This document shows positions 4,950 to 5,352 of a DNA stretch of 5,352 nt, one piece after another. The first letter of the stretch is position 1, and each line of letters opens with the position of its first letter. The notes under the pieces were generated by a model, which saw only the letters and a list, made by a program, of their open reading frames with translations, was not told where the DNA came from and searched no databases. The stretch is from UBA7332 sp051657165 (lineage in GTDB: Bacteria; Bacteroidota; Bacteroidia; Bacteroidales; UBA7332): assembly GCA_051657165.1 (NCBI GenBank), contig JBOFKD010000120.1:1-5352 (forward strand), written 5' to 3'. The position numbers and the translations under genes were made by a program.

Positions 4950-5352
4950 TGATGTTGAGGCGTTGAGTTGTAATAGCAAAGAGCGAGCTGCGCTCTTCTG
5001 CTGTTGAGGCGTTGAGTTGTTTAGGCGTTTAGACGTAAAAACAAAGCAGCTTGCTGCTTCACAAATAACAAGAGCGAAGCGATCTTACCAACTAAACGAC
5101 TAAACAGCTAAACAACTAAACAACTAAACTTTTCTTGTTGAGACGTTTAGGCGTTTAGACGTAAAAACAAAGCAGCTTGCTGCTTCACAAATAACAAAAG
5201 CAAAGCGCTCTTTCGACTAAACAGCTAAACAAATAAACAACTAAACTTTTCTTGTTGAGCCGTTGAGGCGTTGAGACGTAAAAACAAATGCAGCTTGCTG
5301 CTTCACAAATAACAAAAGCGAAGCGATCTTACCAACTAAACGACTAAACAGC
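4950..5352 (+). repeat. Tandem array of about 120-bp nested-palindrome units
   Basis: At least three units share ACGTAAAAACAA starting at 5033, 5159 and 5276 (steps of 126 and 117 bp). Each unit consists of a left arm of 8-bp steps GTT(G/T)AGnn (for example 5003-5034), the palindrome AAGCAGC-TT-GCTGCTT (5044-5059, 5170-5185; one-base variant at 5289-5303), a CACAAATAACAA segment, a second imperfect palindrome AGAGCGAAGCGATCT (5071-5085) and a right arm of 8-bp steps CTAAACnn (5092-5129, 5217-5246, 5336 to the edge). TTTTCTT joins one unit to the next. The arms are complementary (GTTTAG with CTAAAC), so whole units can fold on themselves. A partial leading unit is present at 4954-4969. The array runs off the window. 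Confidence 0.9.
4979..4997 (+). terminator. Stem-loop downstream of the lysozyme gene, possible terminator
   Basis: Perfect 7-bp stem AAGAGCG/CGCTCTT around an AGCTG loop, 62 bp after the lysozyme stop. It is the first strong stem after the gene but is followed by CTGCTGTTGAGG rather than a T-run, so intrinsic termination is doubtful. It is also a variant of the AGAGCG palindrome in the adjacent repeat units and may simply be part of them. Confidence 0.35.

Larger units (their letters stand above)
4917..5352. other. Gene-free 3' region made almost entirely of repeats
   Basis: No gene seen after the lysozyme stop. A short spacer (4917-4950) leads into the 8-bp-periodic repeat array that continues beyond the window edge. 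No clean terminator with T-run follows the lysozyme gene; the hairpin at 4979-4997 is the first strong stem. Confidence 0.8.

Noticed and set aside
4094..4979. Minus-strand frames opposite the HU-like and lysozyme genes
   Set aside because: Shadows of two well-recognised plus-strand genes.
4950..5352. CRISPR or insertion sequence
   Set aside because: Units are internally palindromic with no unique spacers, and no transposase gene is present in or beside the array.

Overview
The window looks like chromosomal or integrated DNA from a member of the Bacteroidales. Its gene families are typical of that order: a DUF4248 protein, an HU-like protein of the longer Bacteroidetes type, and a phage-like initiator next to a small DnaB. 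The gene starts have AT-rich leaders and no clear Shine-Dalgarno sequence. One promoter carries the Bacteroidetes -7 motif TAnnTTTG. The genus cannot be fixed from sequence alone; the intergenic repeats hint at a Parabacteroides/Porphyromonas/Dysgonomonas-like background, but that is inference.

Layout. Minus strand, left part: a replicative helicase gene (dnaB, running off the left edge) lies just after a 290-residue protein with a replication-initiator-like winged-helix N-terminus. The two genes overlap by 8 bases. Upstream of them (1933-2594) is a gene-free block of two unrelated repeat families. Next, still on the minus strand, is a 67-residue DUF4248 gene (2595-2798). A five-copy array with an exact 22-bp period (2858-2967) begins 60 bp upstream of its start codon. 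Beyond an AT-rich stretch lies a minus-strand gene for a small, diverged LytTR-type DNA-binding protein (3238-3714). Diverging from it on the plus strand, a TAnnTTTG promoter and a 58-nt foldable leader precede an HU-like gene (4029-4463) and a GH24 (T4-type) lysozyme gene (4482-4916), 18 bp apart. The right end (about 4950 to the window edge) is a tandem array of about 120-bp units made of 8-bp-periodic inverted repeats. A copy of the same unit lies inverted on the left (about 1949-2110).

How the genes may work together. DUF4248 + HU-like protein + a peptidoglycan hydrolase is a recurrent but poorly understood gene neighbourhood in Bacteroidales, usually with an N-acetylmuramoyl-L-alanine amidase. 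Here the hydrolase is a phage-type lysozyme, and the partner replication genes are an initiator-like protein plus DnaB. The combination resembles a domesticated phage or plasmid replication/lysis module, with its own candidate DNA-binding regulator (LytTR) and a phased array of candidate binding sites. That regulator-array pairing is the most interesting hypothesis here. It rests on the match between the 22-bp period and the one- to two-turn spacing known for LytTR direct-repeat sites, and it is not proven by the sequence.
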